This document shows positions 1 to 7,712 of a stretch of DNA of 64,000 nucleotides, piece by piece. The notes beneath the pieces are model-generated. The model saw nothing but the letters and a program-made list of their open reading frames with translations, ran no database searches and was not told where the DNA came from. Made by a program: the position numbers and the translations under genes. The stretch's first letter is position 1. Each line of letters opens with the position of its first letter. Source of the stretch: Allobosea sp. Tri-44 (GTDB lineage: Bacteria > Pseudomonadota > Alphaproteobacteria > Rhizobiales > Beijerinckiaceae); contig NZ_NBDP01000005.1 of assembly GCF_004123845.1 (NCBI RefSeq), forward strand, positions 124,001 to 188,000, in the 5' to 3' direction.

Positions 1-408
1 ATCGTGGTCTACCTGACCTTCACTTTGCCCTTCTGCATCCTGATGCTGCGCAGCTACTTCATCAACATCCCGCGCGACATCGAGGAGGCGGCGATGGTCG
101 ACGGCTGCTCGCGCCTCGGGGCGATCTTCAGGACGCTGGTGCCGATGTCCTACCCCGCCTTCATCGGCGCCGGGCTCTACACCTTCCTGCTCGCCTGGAA
201 CGAGTTCCTGTTCGCGGTGGTGCTGATCGAATCCTGGGAGAACCGGGTGCTGACCATGGCGATCTACAGCCTGATGGCCGAGTTCGTCACCGACTGGAAC
301 ACGATGATGGCCTTCTCGGTGCTGGCGAGCCTGCCCTTGGTGATGGCTTTCATCTTCCTGCAGAAGTTCATGGTCCAGGGCATGACGGCGGGGGCGCTGA
401 CGTCGTAG
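1..408 (+). CDS. Carbohydrate ABC transporter permease, MalG/UgpE type (5' end outside window)
   Basis: This is the C-terminal 135 residues of an inner-membrane permease of a binding-protein-dependent sugar importer; the reading frame is open at base 1, so the start lies upstream. The EAA loop that docks on the ATPase is visible near residue 30 (EAAMVDGCSRLGAIFRTLVP), followed by membrane helices and the conserved LLAWNEF segment typical of MalG/UgpE/YcjP proteins. The C-terminus (FMVQGMTAGALTS) matches the family's usual VQGLTAGAVKG-like ending. The family call is secure. The substrate cannot be told because the binding protein and the partner permease are not in the window. Confidence 0.9.
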   Translation: MVVYLTFTLPFCILMLRSYFINIPRDIEEAAMVDGCSRLGAIFRTLVPMSYPAFIGAGLYTFLLAWNEFLFAVVLIESWENRVLTMAIYSLMAEFVTDWNTMMAFSVLASLPLVMAFIFLQKFMVQGMTAGALTS

Positions 409-475
409 ATCAGCTTGCCGGCCGTTCCAGTTCGTCATGCGCAGTCTTTCCAGTGAGCGCCAACGGATGAGACAA

Positions 476-634
476 GCGCGGGGAACCCCTCTCCTGGAAG
501 GAGAGGGGCAGGGGTGAGGTGTTCGGAGCGGAAACGTTGGCTTGAACCCAACCGCGCGGTGAGCGATCGCGGGACTGGTCCAGCGGCCTACACCTCACCC
601 TGCCCTCTCCTTCCAGGAGAGGGTTCCCCGCGCC
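476..634. repeat. REP-like inverted pair of about 45 bp arms in the 409-665 intergenic region
   Basis: Two near-identical arms, about 476-522 and 590-634, lie in opposite orientation around a centre of about 67 bp. Each arm is itself a hairpin: CCCCTCTCC, a TGGA loop, then GGAGAGGGG, with one fewer C/G in the right arm. A GGGTGAGGTGT flank faces inward. This is the layout of a bacterial interspersed (REP/BIME-like) element. It lies between the ABC permease gene and the convergent Lrp gene, where it could also end transcription. No coding sequence is supported between 409 and 665. Confidence 0.75.
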
Positions 635-665
635 CGTATCGTCCAGGTCGAGCAATCGGCAACAG

Positions 666-1145
666 TCAGCCAACCGGTACGCTGAGCCCTGTCTTGACCC
701 GGTCCATCGCCACGAAGGTTCGGAATTTGCGGATATTGGCGTCGGCGAAGAACAGCCGGCGGGTCAACGCCTCATAGGCCGTCATGCTCGACACCAGCAC
801 GACCAGCATGAAATCGACCTCGCCGGTGACGTAGTAGCATTGCTGCACCTCGGGCGCGGCGAGGAAGGCGCGCTTGGCGGCGTCGATGTCCTTTGCCGTC
901 TCGCTGACCAGTTCGATCTCGACGAAGATGGTGATCGGGTGGCCGAGCGCCGCCGGCTCGACGACCGCCACATTGGCCCGGATGACGCCGTCCTTCTCCA
1001 TCCGGCGGATGCGGCGCTGTACCGCCGGGGCCGACAGATTCACCTTCTCGCCGATCACCCGCTGCGGCGTGGTGTTGTCCTGCTGCAGGATGGCGAGGAT
1101 CGCCCGGTCGAAGGCATCGAGGGCGGCAGCGGTCGGTTCGCGCAA
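666..1145 (-). CDS. Lrp/AsnC family transcriptional regulator
   Basis: A DNA-binding regulator of about 159 residues with an N-terminal winged helix (VIGEKVNLSAPAVQRRIRRM) and a C-terminal RAM/ACT-like effector domain (QCYYVTGEVDFMLVVLV). The frame stays open to a GTG at 1238. I prefer the TTG at 1145 because a GGAG sits six bases before it and the length then equals the family norm. It is divergent from diaminopropionate ammonia-lyase, and Lrp regulators commonly control an adjacent divergent amino-acid gene. Sensing of 2,3-diaminopropionate or a related amino acid is therefore plausible but inferred. The start is uncertain. Confidence 0.88.
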   Translation of the reverse strand: MREPTAAALDAFDRAILAILQQDNTTPQRVIGEKVNLSAPAVQRRIRRMEKDGVIRANVAVVEPAALGHPITIFVEIELVSETAKDIDAAKRAFLAAPEVQQCYYVTGEVDFMLVVLVSSMTAYEALTRRLFFADANIRKFRTFVAMDRVKTGLSVPVG

Positions 1146-1250
1146 TCGGGGCTCCAAGGACAATGATTGTGAAACAAACTTGCAAGGCAGGCGGGTGATT
1201 GCAGCGCCTTTTTCGCGGCGCTTGCAATATCTCTTCACCTGGACATTTCA
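1146..1250. promoter_or_regulatory. Divergent lrp/dpaL control region
   Basis: This stretch between the preferred lrp start and dpaL contains repeated TTGCAAG/CTTGCAA-type half sites (near 1180-1187 and 1220-1226) around a TTTTTCGCGGCG core. Symmetric half sites in a divergent Lrp promoter are expected for autoregulation and activation. No clear -35/-10 pair could be assigned, so only the location is claimed. Confidence 0.4.
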
Positions 1251-2459
1251 ATGAGGCAAGCCGTGCTCCTGCTCAATCAGCTCCCGGACTTCCGCCATCC
1301 GCTCCATCCGACCGATGCGGAGACGCTCGGCCCCGCCGGAGCCGATGCGATCGAGCGGCATCTGGCAGGCCGGGCCGAGCATGTGCCGACGCCGCTGCGC
1401 GCCCTGCCCAGCCTTGCCGCGTCGCTCGGCATCGGCGCGCTGCATCTCAAGGACGAAGGCCAGCGGCTCGGCCTCGGCAGCTTCAAGGCGCTCGGCGGCG
1501 CCTATGCCGTGACGCGCCTGGTGCTGGAGGCGGCGAGCGAACGGCTCGGGCGAACGCTCGACGAAGCCGACCTGACATCGGCCGAGGTCCGTGCCATCGC
1601 GTCCGAAATGACCTTCGCCTGCGCCACCGACGGCAATCACGGCCGCTCGGTGGCGCAGGGCGCGGAGCTTGTCGGCGCGCGCTCGGTGATCTTCATGCAT
1701 GCTGGCGTCAGCGAGCCGCGCGCCGCCGCGATCGCCCGCTTCGGCGCCGAGATCGTGCGCGTCGACGGCACCTATGACGATTCCATCGTCGAAGCCGCCC
1801 GCGTCGCCAACGAAAACGGCTGGACGACCGTTTCCGACACCTCCTGGGAGGGCTATGAGCGCATCCCCAGCCTCGTGATGCAGGGCTACACCGCAATCAT
1901 CCGCGAGGCCTTGAAGCAGCTGCCGGAGTCGCCGACCCATGTCTTCGTCCAGGCCGGCGTCGGCGGCATCGCCGCGGCGATCGCGGCGCAGCTGTCGCTG
2001 CTGCTCGGCGAGAACCGGCCGGTCTTCACCGTGGTCGATCCGGCCCGCGCCGCCTGCCTGTTCGAGAGCGCCCGCGCCGGGCGGCCGACCAAGATCGCCC
2101 ATGGCGCGCCGACGGTGATGGCGATGCTGGAATGCTACGAACCCTCGCCGCTCGCCTGGCGCGTGCTGTCGCGCACAGCCGATGCCTTCATGACGGTCGA
2201 GGATGCAGTCGCGGTCGAGGCGATGAACCGGCTGGCGCGCCCGGCCGGCAGCGACCCGGTGATCGTCGCCGGCGAAAGCGGCGCGGCCGGTTTCGCAGGG
2301 CTGCTCGCGGCGCTGCGTGATCCGCAGGCGCGCGCGGCGCTGAAGCTTGACGCAACCTCTCGCGTCTTCGGCATCGTCACCGAGGGCGCGACCGATCCGG
2401 AGCGCTATGCCGAGCTGGTCGGACTGACGCCGGCCGAGGTCGCCGGGAAGGCCGCGTGA
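1251..2459 (+). CDS. dpaL: Diaminopropionate ammonia-lyase
   Basis: A PLP enzyme of 402 residues that converts 2,3-diaminopropionate to pyruvate and two ammonia. The fold-type II signature is clear: Lys79 in GSFKALGGAYAV is the expected Schiff-base lysine, and the phosphate/cofactor loop is TDGNHGRSVA (126-135). Asp127 and Asp196 (SDTSWEGY) match the two acidic residues known to act on the D and L isomers in the E. coli enzyme. A glycine-rich PLP-phosphate loop (QAGVGGIAAAI) follows. Length is normal. The gene is divergent from an Lrp regulator and overlaps the next gene as TGATG, so the two are probably co-transcribed. Confidence 0.93.
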   Translation: MRQAVLLLNQLPDFRHPLHPTDAETLGPAGADAIERHLAGRAEHVPTPLRALPSLAASLGIGALHLKDEGQRLGLGSFKALGGAYAVTRLVLEAASERLGRTLDEADLTSAEVRAIASEMTFACATDGNHGRSVAQGAELVGARSVIFMHAGVSEPRAAAIARFGAEIVRVDGTYDDSIVEAARVANENGWTTVSDTSWEGYERIPSLVMQGYTAIIREALKQLPESPTHVFVQAGVGGIAAAIAAQLSLLLGENRPVFTVVDPARAACLFESARAGRPTKIAHGAPTVMAMLECYEPSPLAWRVLSRTADAFMTVEDAVAVEAMNRLARPAGSDPVIVAGESGAAGFAGLLAALRDPQARAALKLDATSRVFGIVTEGATDPERYAELVGLTPAEVAGKAA

Positions 2460-3088
2460 TGTCCGGCAAGCTCACCCTGCTCTACCAGAGCCACTCGCCC
2501 TATGCTCGCAAGGTGCTGGTCTGCGCGCATGAGCTCGGGCTGGCGAAACGCCTCGATGTCGTCCATCACGAGACCAGCCCGACCAATCGCAACGATGCCG
2601 TCTTCGCCCGGAATCCGCTCGGCAAGGTGCCGGTGCTGCTGACGCCGGACGCCGGAGCGCTCTTCGATTCCGTGGTGATCTGCGACTATCTCGACCGGCT
2701 AGCCGGCGCGGGTTCGCTGATCCCGCGCGAGGGAGCGGCGCGCTATTCAGCCTTGCGCCTGCAGGCGCTAGCGCAAGGGCTGTGCGATGCCGGCATCGCC
2801 GTGCGCTGGGAAACGGAGCGTCGGCCCGAGGCTTTGCGTTACTCGCCGCTCGCCGAGGGGCAGACCACCAAGCTGCTCGAAGCCTATGACTATCTCGAAA
2901 CACAAGCCGATCTCGACGGACCGGTCACGGTCGGGCAGATCGGACTCGCGACAGCACTCGCCTGGCTCAGCTTCCGCCGCCTGCCGGATTTCCGTGAGCG
3001 GGCGCCGCGCGTTACCGGCTGGTATGACCGCTTCAACCAGCGCCCGTCGATGCGCGCCACGCCCTATGAGGGCGAGACGCAGGACTGA
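2459..3088 (+). CDS. Glutathione S-transferase family protein
   Basis: A cytosolic protein of 209 residues with a thioredoxin-fold N-terminus (SHSPYARKVLVCAHELGL), the cis-proline segment LGKVPVLL, the glutathione-contacting DS motif (FDSVVICDYLD), and an all-helical C-terminal domain. The ATG at 2459 overlaps the dpaL stop; a GTG three bases earlier is possible. Close coupling to dpaL suggests co-expression, but no functional link between a GST and diaminopropionate breakdown is established. The substrate is unknown. Confidence 0.88.
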   Translation: MSGKLTLLYQSHSPYARKVLVCAHELGLAKRLDVVHHETSPTNRNDAVFARNPLGKVPVLLTPDAGALFDSVVICDYLDRLAGAGSLIPREGAARYSALRLQALAQGLCDAGIAVRWETERRPEALRYSPLAEGQTTKLLEAYDYLETQADLDGPVTVGQIGLATALAWLSFRRLPDFRERAPRVTGWYDRFNQRPSMRATPYEGETQD

Positions 3089-3091
3089 TCA

Positions 3092-3721
3092 TCAGCCTTC
3101 GGTCGGCACCATCGCGGCGACGACGAGGTCGCTGGGACGCTCGCTCGCGCCCAGCCCTTCGGCGACGCCGACACGATCAGCCAGCGGGCGGTTCTGGCTC
3201 ATCTTGCGCTTGCCTTCGAGCCTAGTGATCGGAATGCGCAGGCCGACGATGCCGCGCAGCTGTGCCTGCACGAAGGCTGGGGGCGCGTCATCGACCGCCC
3301 AAGGCTCGGCTCGCGTGCCCTCATGCAGATTGGTGAGGCGCGTCACGGCGTCGAGCAAGCGCGCGGGGTCGTCGAAGAACTCGGCGGGGCCGTAGGCGTG
3401 CACCGCCTGGTAATTCCAGGTCGGCACGACCTTGCCGGTCTCGCGCTTGGTCTCGTACCAGGACGGCGTCACATAGGCGTCGGGCCCGTTGAACAGGACC
3501 ATGGCCTCGCCGATCGCTTTCGCCTTCCATTGCGGATTGGCGCGGGCGAGATGGCCATGGAGAACGCCGAACTCGCCCTCCTCCGGCGCGAGGATCAGCG
3601 GCAGCGGCGTCGCCAGCAACCCCTCGGAAGTCGCGGTCACGAGGGTGGCGAGCCGGCAGGCGCGCATCATCGCGTGGATCTCGGCGCGGTCGTCGATGCG
3701 GAAGGCCGGCGGCGTGTACAT
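3092..3721 (-). CDS. PaiB-like FMN-binding negative regulator / pyridoxamine-oxidase-fold protein
   Basis: A 209-residue protein of the PaiB family. The start MYTPPAF is characteristic, then a split-barrel FMN-binding core (LATLVTATSEGLLATPLPL, FGVLHGHLARANPQW) and the conserved TWNYQAVHAYG segment near residue 120. In Bacillus PaiB is described as a repressor of sporulation and protease genes; in proteobacteria the homologues are of unknown role, so regulation is not asserted. An AGGAGA ribosome site precedes the ATG. It is divergent from a MocR-type regulator only 50 bp away, which probably controls it. Confidence 0.87.
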   Translation of the reverse strand: MYTPPAFRIDDRAEIHAMMRACRLATLVTATSEGLLATPLPLILAPEEGEFGVLHGHLARANPQWKAKAIGEAMVLFNGPDAYVTPSWYETKRETGKVVPTWNYQAVHAYGPAEFFDDPARLLDAVTRLTNLHEGTRAEPWAVDDAPPAFVQAQLRGIVGLRIPITRLEGKRKMSQNRPLADRVGVAEGLGASERPSDLVVAAMVPTEG

Positions 3722-3771
3722 CGAATAGGTCTCCTTGCGGTCGCCGTGCTGATGCCGCTAATCTGGCCCGC

Positions 3772-5238
3772 ATGGAACGGCCAGTTTCGAGCAATTTGCT
3801 TGGACCAGTTGAGCGTGATGTTGGCGCCCAACGCCGGGTCGTCGCGGCGATCAAGCGCGAGATCGCAGCTGGTGTCCATGCGCCCGGCTCTCGCCTACCG
3901 TCGACGCGGGCGCTCGCGGCCGAATGGGGATTGTCACGCACCACCGTCACGGCCGCCTTCGAGCAATTGGCGGCCGAGGGCTATCTCGAAACCCGAGCCG
4001 GTGCGCGGGCTCGGGTCGCCGCCGGGCTGGCTCAGCCGGAGCCGACAGCAGGAAGCGCCCCATCGCCACGCCCGACCGAGCTCTCCGCCTATGGCCAGCG
4101 GTTGGCATCGGCCGCCCCCATCCCCTGGAACCCGCAACCCTTCACGCTCGATTTCCGCTATGGCGAACTCGCCGGCGGCGATTTCCCGACGCTTGCCTGG
4201 CGGCGGGCGCTGGTCAATGCGGTAACGAAGCGGCCCGCCCGCCTGCGCTATGGCGATCCGCGCGGTTTGCCAGAGCTGCGCGCGGCTTTGCAAGGCTATC
4301 TCTGGCGCGCCCGCGGGATGCGCTGCGAGGCCGACGACATCCTCGTCGTCAACGGCTCGCAGCAGGGCTTCGACCTCTGCACCAGGCTGCTGCTCGACCC
4401 AGGCGATCGCGTCGTGATCGAGGATCCCGGCTACAACCTGGCGCGCCAGGCCTTCCTGACGGCGGGCGCCGAGCTTTCGCCGCAACCGGTCGATCGCGAG
4501 GGCATGCAGACTGCGGACCTGCCACCGGCACGGCTCGCCTTCGTCACCCCTTCGCACCAGCTCCCGCTCGGCAGCATCCTCTCGGCGCCGCGCCGGCAGG
4601 AATTGCTGGCCTGGGCGGCGCGTCATGGCGCCGCGATCATCGAGGATGACTACGACGCCGAGTACCGCCATGGCGTCGGCCCGGTGCCGCCGCTGCGCTC
4701 GCTCGACCGGGCCGGCAGCGTCATCTATCTCGGCACCGTCTCGAAGACGCTCTCGCCGACCCTGCGGCTCGGCTATCTCGTCCTGCCGCCAGCGCTGCGC
4801 GAGGTCTTCGCCCGGGCCAAGCGCATGGTCGACCGCCACACCCCGGAGCTCGAACAGGCTGCCCTGGCCGAGTTGATCGCGAGCGGCGCCTATGAGCGGC
4901 ATGTCCGCCGCATCCGGCGCCGCAATGGCGAACGCCGCGCCGCTCTGCTGAAGGCCCTGCGCGAGCGGCTGGGCGAGCGCGTGACGATCGCCGGCACCGA
5001 TGCCGGCCTGCATGTCCTCGCCTGGATCAATGGGCTGCCGCAATCGCGCGAGGCCGAGCTGACGGAGCGGGCTGCGGCCGCCTCGCTCGGTTTCTATGGC
5101 GTGAGCGGGCTTTATGACCAGCCGGACAATCGCGACCGCCGCGCCGGCCTCGTCATCGGCTATGCCGCACTCGACGAGGCGCAGATCATCGCGGGCATCG
5201 AGCGGCTGGACGCGCTGCTGCGGGAGCTCGGCGCTTAA
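3772..5238 (+). CDS. MocR/PdxR-type transcriptional regulator (GntR wHTH fused to aminotransferase fold)
   Basis: A 488-residue fusion with an N-terminal GntR winged helix (about 20-75; LPSTRALAAEWGLSRTTVTAAFEQL) and a class I aminotransferase domain (about 115-485). The PLP-binding lysine is Lys325 in GTVSKTLSPTLRLGYL, and the RYGDPRGLPELR and EDDYDAEYR motifs are typical of MocR proteins. Such proteins bind PLP or a PLP-amino acid adduct and switch a nearby divergent gene. Here the divergent neighbour is the PaiB-like flavoprotein. Whether vitamin B6 or an amine is the effector cannot be read from sequence. Confidence 0.92.
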   Translation: MERPVSSNLLGPVERDVGAQRRVVAAIKREIAAGVHAPGSRLPSTRALAAEWGLSRTTVTAAFEQLAAEGYLETRAGARARVAAGLAQPEPTAGSAPSPRPTELSAYGQRLASAAPIPWNPQPFTLDFRYGELAGGDFPTLAWRRALVNAVTKRPARLRYGDPRGLPELRAALQGYLWRARGMRCEADDILVVNGSQQGFDLCTRLLLDPGDRVVIEDPGYNLARQAFLTAGAELSPQPVDREGMQTADLPPARLAFVTPSHQLPLGSILSAPRRQELLAWAARHGAAIIEDDYDAEYRHGVGPVPPLRSLDRAGSVIYLGTVSKTLSPTLRLGYLVLPPALREVFARAKRMVDRHTPELEQAALAELIASGAYERHVRRIRRRNGERRAALLKALRERLGERVTIAGTDAGLHVLAWINGLPQSREAELTERAAAASLGFYGVSGLYDQPDNRDRRAGLVIGYAALDEAQIIAGIERLDALLRELGA

Positions 5239-5241
5239 GCC

Positions 5242-6039
5242 TCAATCGCGATAGATCGGCTCCTCGGCATCGAGCTGGCGGCGGATCGAGGCCAGATGCA
5301 GGCGCGCCGATTCCGGATCGCCCTCTCGCATCTGGCGATAGGCAGCTTCGGCGATTTCCGGCTTCACCGGCAGCACCTGGCGACCGGTCGAGAGCGCGAG
5401 CATCTGCACCTCGCAGGCGCGCTCGAGGTAATAGAGATCGTCCCAGGCCTCGGCGATGTTGGGGCCGAGCACCATGACGCCATGGTGCTTCATGAAGACG
5501 ATATCGGCCTCGCCGACCGCGCCGGCGATGCGGTCGCCCTCGCGCTCGTCGAGCGCAAGGCCGTTATAGTCGCGGTCGAACGCCGTGCGGCCATAGAATT
5601 TCAGCGCCGTCTGCCCGGCGAAAATCAGCGGATCGCCTTCGGTCATCGAGAGCGCGGTCGCATAGGGCATGTGGGTGTGGAAGGCGACGCGGGCGCGCGG
5701 CAGGTTCTTGTGAACGCGGGCGTGGATGTAGAAGGCGGTCGCTTCGGGCTGGCCCGCTCCCGCGACGACATTGCCGTGGAAGTCGCAGATCAGCAGCTTC
5801 GAGGCGGTGAGCTCGCGAAAAGCCCAGCCATAGGGGTTGACGATGAAGAGATCGTCATAGCCCGGCACCAGCGCCGAAAAATGGTTGCAGATACCCTCCT
5901 CGAAGCCATAGCGCGCCGCCATGCGGAAGCAAGCGGCGAGATCGCGCCGCGCCTCCCAGACCGCATCGGAATCGAGGTTCGGCTGGTTAAGGCCGGCGGA
6001 GAATGCCGGCGCCGCGCCGGCCTTGAGGGAGTGTGCCAT
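5242..6039 (-). CDS. Class II aldolase/adducin family protein
   Basis: A 265-residue protein with the zinc-dependent class II aldolase/adducin fold. The metal ligands are visible as HTHMPYA (about residue 120) and KHHGVMVLG (about residue 184), with an N-terminal EGICNHFSALVPG substrate loop. The family includes fuculose-phosphate aldolase and ribulose-phosphate epimerase relatives, as well as many unassigned proteins that sit beside oxidoreductases. The gene ends 4 bp from the convergent MocR gene. No sugar-phosphate pathway genes adjoin it, so no substrate is proposed. Confidence 0.88.
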   Translation of the reverse strand: MAHSLKAGAAPAFSAGLNQPNLDSDAVWEARRDLAACFRMAARYGFEEGICNHFSALVPGYDDLFIVNPYGWAFRELTASKLLICDFHGNVVAGAGQPEATAFYIHARVHKNLPRARVAFHTHMPYATALSMTEGDPLIFAGQTALKFYGRTAFDRDYNGLALDEREGDRIAGAVGEADIVFMKHHGVMVLGPNIAEAWDDLYYLERACEVQMLALSTGRQVLPVKPEIAEAAYRQMREGDPESARLHLASIRRQLDAEEPIYRD

Positions 6040-6128
6040 GCGGCTAGTCTAGGGCTGCATCGGCGCCGGGCAAGCGGACCGTCCTGCGCCAGGCGAACAG
6101 GCCCGCGGTGACGGCCGCATAGCGACTC

Positions 6129-7712
6129 TCAATACACATCAGCCTGATAGCGCCCGGCCTTCTTCAGCGCCGCGACATAGGCCACGGCATCATCGACCGA
6201 ACGCCCGCCATGCTCGGCGACGACATCGACCATGGCGCGCTCGACATCCTTGGCCATGCGCTTGGCATCGCCGCAGACATAGAAATGCGCGCCCTGCTCG
6301 AGCCAGGCGAAGAGCTCGGCGCCGCGCTCACGCATGCGATCCTGGACATAGATCTTGTCCTTGCCGTCGCGCGACCAGGCCAGCGTCAAGCCAGTCAGCA
6401 CGCCCTCCGCCTTCATCGCGTTGAGTTCGTCCTCGTAGAAGAAATCGGAGGCGCGACGCTGATGGCCGAAGAACAGCCAGTTTTTCCCCTTGGCGCCGGT
6501 CGCCTTGCGATCGTGCAGAAAGGCGCGGAACGGGGCGACGCCGGTGCCCGGGCCGCACATGATCACCGGCGTCTCCGGGTTCGCCGGCAAGCCGAAGCCA
6601 TGGGCGCGCTGGACATAGACCGGCACCTTGTCGCCGGGCTGGACGCGCTCGCCCAGATATGTCGAGGCGACACCCCAGCGCGGACGCGAGCCGATCTTGT
6701 AGCGGACCGTATCGACGGTGAGCGAGATGCGGCCCGGTGTGGCGTTGAACGAGGAGGAGATCGAGTAGAGCCGCGGCTGCAGCGGATCGAGCGCCTCGAC
6801 GAAAGCCTCGGGCGAGAGCCGCGCGCCGGAGAACTTGTGCAAGGTACCGAGCACGTCGAGCCGGTCGAGATCGCCATCGGGATCTTCGCCCGCCGCCAGC
6901 CGCTTCGCCTTCTGGCGGGTCTCGCCGCCGGTGACATAGGAGATCAGCTGGAACAGCGCATCGGGTGCCGGCCCGAGGGCGCAATCGGCCAGCAGTTGCT
7001 CGCGCAGGGTCTTGCCGCCGATATCGGCATCGGGCCGGGCGCCGAGAAGCGCGATCACCGCATCGACCAAGCGCGGATCGTTCTGCGCGACGATGCCGAA
7101 GGCGTCACCGACGACGTAATCGAGACCGCTTTCGGAGAGGTCGAACTCGACATGCCAGGTCTCCTTCTCGGAGCCCTCGCCATTGAGCTTGCGCCGCGAG
7201 AGGAAGGTCGCCAACGCCGGGTTCTCGCGGCTGCGGCCGAGCGGGCCGGCGGGTGTTGCGGGCGCGGCCTCTGCTGATGCGGCGACAGGAGCAGCCCCAC
7301 CCTCCTCCATCAACGCCTTGAGCTGGCGCAGCGTCTCCTTGCCGCCGGGCGCGCAGAGATTGAGCCGGCCTTCCTTGCCCTCGGCGATCGCCGCCGAATA
7401 GGTCTCACAGACATAGCCGCACTGACCGCAATCCTGCTGCGCCATCGCGGCGAAGAGCCTGCGCGGTAGCGGCCTGCCGTCGGCAAGCTGCATACGATCT
7501 GCAATCGCCATGGCTGGGTCGTGCCAGGGCGCGCCGTCATCGGCCTCGCCCATCACGGCGGCATTCTCAGCCGGCGACAGCGCGGTGACACCGGCATTGT
7601 CGAGCGAGAGCAGGCCGGCGAAGAAGCCGTTGAGCCAGGAGCGCTGCTCCTCGTTAAAGGGCGCGGTCTCTGGCAGGACCTGGACGAGCGGATTGGGCGT
7701 CTGCACGGTCAT
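6129..7712 (-). CDS. CysJ-like FAD/NADPH oxidoreductase with N-terminal Fe-S-type domain; probable electron donor to NirA
   Basis: 527 residues. Instead of the flavodoxin domain of classical CysJ, the N-terminus carries four cysteines, C95-x2-C98-x3-C102-x17-C120 (DCGQCGYVC then LCAPGG), resembling a [4Fe-4S] site. A linker leads to the ferredoxin-NADP reductase-like module: FAD motif RLYSISSSF (314-322), NADPH motif CGPGTGVAPFRAFL (386-399), and a C-terminal aromatic residue (QADVY). It overlaps nirA by 4 bp and is the last gene of the nitrate operon, so delivery of NADPH electrons to nitrite reductase is the natural inference. Databases often call such proteins sulfite reductase alpha subunit; nothing here suggests a role in sulfite reduction. 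Confidence 0.85.
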   Translation of the reverse strand: MTVQTPNPLVQVLPETAPFNEEQRSWLNGFFAGLLSLDNAGVTALSPAENAAVMGEADDGAPWHDPAMAIADRMQLADGRPLPRRLFAAMAQQDCGQCGYVCETYSAAIAEGKEGRLNLCAPGGKETLRQLKALMEEGGAAPVAASAEAAPATPAGPLGRSRENPALATFLSRRKLNGEGSEKETWHVEFDLSESGLDYVVGDAFGIVAQNDPRLVDAVIALLGARPDADIGGKTLREQLLADCALGPAPDALFQLISYVTGGETRQKAKRLAAGEDPDGDLDRLDVLGTLHKFSGARLSPEAFVEALDPLQPRLYSISSSFNATPGRISLTVDTVRYKIGSRPRWGVASTYLGERVQPGDKVPVYVQRAHGFGLPANPETPVIMCGPGTGVAPFRAFLHDRKATGAKGKNWLFFGHQRRASDFFYEDELNAMKAEGVLTGLTLAWSRDGKDKIYVQDRMRERGAELFAWLEQGAHFYVCGDAKRMAKDVERAMVDVVAEHGGRSVDDAVAYVAALKKAGRYQADVY

